From Lewinellaceae bacterium (GTDB lineage: Bacteria > Bacteroidota > Bacteroidia > Chitinophagales > Saprospiraceae): DNA of 64,000 bases. Position 1 is the stretch's first letter. Each line of letters begins with the position of its first letter. The position numbers and the translations under genes were made by a program. This document shows positions 63,581-64,000 of this stretch, piece after piece. The notes under the pieces are model-generated. The model did not search any database, had not been told where the DNA came from, and saw only the letters and a program-made list of their open reading frames with translations. The DNA is taken from contig JACJYE010000010.1 of assembly GCA_020636255.1 (NCBI GenBank), positions 1 through 64,000 of the forward strand. Reading direction: 5' to 3'.

Positions 63581-63640
63581 TGTTATTTGAAAATTCGTTC
63601 CTTTTTTGAAACAGACATTCATTGCTTTTTAATATTCGTG

Positions 63641-63692
63641 GAATTATAATCATTGCTAGTGAGTCGCACATACGTTGTGCGGCTTTTTTTTT
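63641..63692 (+). ncRNA. Terminator-like RNA element, copy 1
   Basis: GGAATTATAATCATTGCTAGTGAG is followed by a stem G-T-CGCACA / TGTGCG-G-C with loop TACGT (63663-63683), then nine T. The same layout with a different but still paired stem recurs at 63941-64000. It could be a small RNA with its own terminator, or a terminator family. Confidence 0.5.
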
Positions 63693-63940
63693 GCCCGAAG
63701 ACTATGTAATTTTCACTTGTTTAAATATTTTATAAAAAATTAAATTTGTAATCTCCTTCCGGTAAATTTTTTACGGCATTTCTATTTTAAAAGCTCGATT
63801 TTGGTTTTTTTCACAAAGCTCGATTTTTGTCTTTGTTTTTCCTGGACAATAGTTGAATATTTGTACTGTGATAGAAAGGTAAGTGCAGCATGAGAGCGGT
63901 GAGCAAAAGGGCTCGCCCACCTTGAAAAGGATATGTTCAT
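63693..63940. other. AT-rich intergenic region between the two RNA-like elements
   Basis: No gene is visible. It contains T-rich and A-rich runs, two copies of AAAGCTCGATTTT (near 63790 and 63815), and a seven-pair hairpin GGTGAGC/GCTCGCC (63898-63917) just before the second element. These could be part of a longer structured transcript. Confidence 0.4.
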
Positions 63941-64000
63941 GGGATTATAATTTGTTAGTAGTGAGTCGTCCGTTCTAACCGGACGGCTTACTATTTTTTC
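63941..64000 (+). ncRNA. Terminator-like RNA element, copy 2 (continues to window edge)
   Basis: GGGATTATAATTTGTTAGTAGTGAG is followed by stem G-T-CGTCCG / CGGACG-G-C (63965-63987) and CTTACTATTTTTTC. The inner stem differs from copy 1 at several pairs but pairing is kept, and the T-G wobble next to the outer G-C pair is identical in both. Confidence 0.5.

Overview
The window looks like a chromosomal segment of a fairly GC-rich Bacteroidota, most likely class Saprospiria (Lewinella/Phaeodactylibacter-like). The basis is: a hybrid two-component sensor with an AraC output; proteins with type IX secretion (T9SS) sorting tails; a giant SprB-repeat adhesin paired with a PorP/SprF protein; an S46 dipeptidyl-peptidase; TAnnTTTG-type -7 promoter boxes; and a general lack of Shine-Dalgarno sequences. 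Species is inferred, not shown.

Layout. 0-8 kb: PepE-like peptidase, an orphan hybrid two-component system, Cry-DASH photolyase, purK. 8-12 kb: dihydroorotase, an ECF sigma/anti-sigma pair divergent from a small DUF6249-like membrane protein, and a SpoU-type rRNA/tRNA methyltransferase. 11.8-18.5 kb: PorP/SprF-like protein and a 1836-residue SprB-repeat surface protein. 19-26 kb: folD, a DinB-like gene, prmA, then a 1515-residue secreted protein of unknown function. 26-29 kb: fatty acid desaturase, adenosine deaminase, CBS protein. 29.4-33.9 kb: a three-gene 2-oxoacid oxidoreductase operon whose first gene fuses the gamma subunit to a GltD-like flavoprotein and a ferredoxin. 34-41 kb: CotH-like secreted protein, lipoprotein, S46 peptidase, GH125 mannosidase. 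40.8-43.5 kb: a four-gene operon of outer-membrane barrel, zinc-ribbon protein, ExbD-like protein and MotA/TolQ/ExbB channel. 43.8-44.2 kb: tRNA-Val, tRNA-Pro and a broken tRNA-Pro copy. 44.6-48.4 kb: class II ribonucleotide reductase interrupted by a 399-residue HNH intein. 48-64 kb: ferredoxin, sodium:solute symporter, mutS, dapB, an EEP-family hydrolase, ppdK, a CBS protein, an alpha-helical protein, a large T9SS cargo, and an AT-rich tail with two related terminator-like RNA elements.

Most genes are housekeeping (purine, pyrimidine, folate, lysine, pyruvate metabolism, mismatch repair) mixed with cell-envelope and secretion genes. No prophage, transposase or CRISPR array was found. The main candidates for something undescribed are: the MotA/ExbD-like/zinc-ribbon/barrel operon (40.8-43.5 kb); the PorG-GltD-ferredoxin fusion (29.4 kb); the paired covarying hairpin elements at 63.6-64.0 kb; the duplicated tRNA-Pro 3' half; and several intergenic repeat families (38-bp tandem repeat, 29-bp palindromic array, dispersed AACAAGCTCTTAAG motif, and a 110-bp inverted repeat downstream of prmA).
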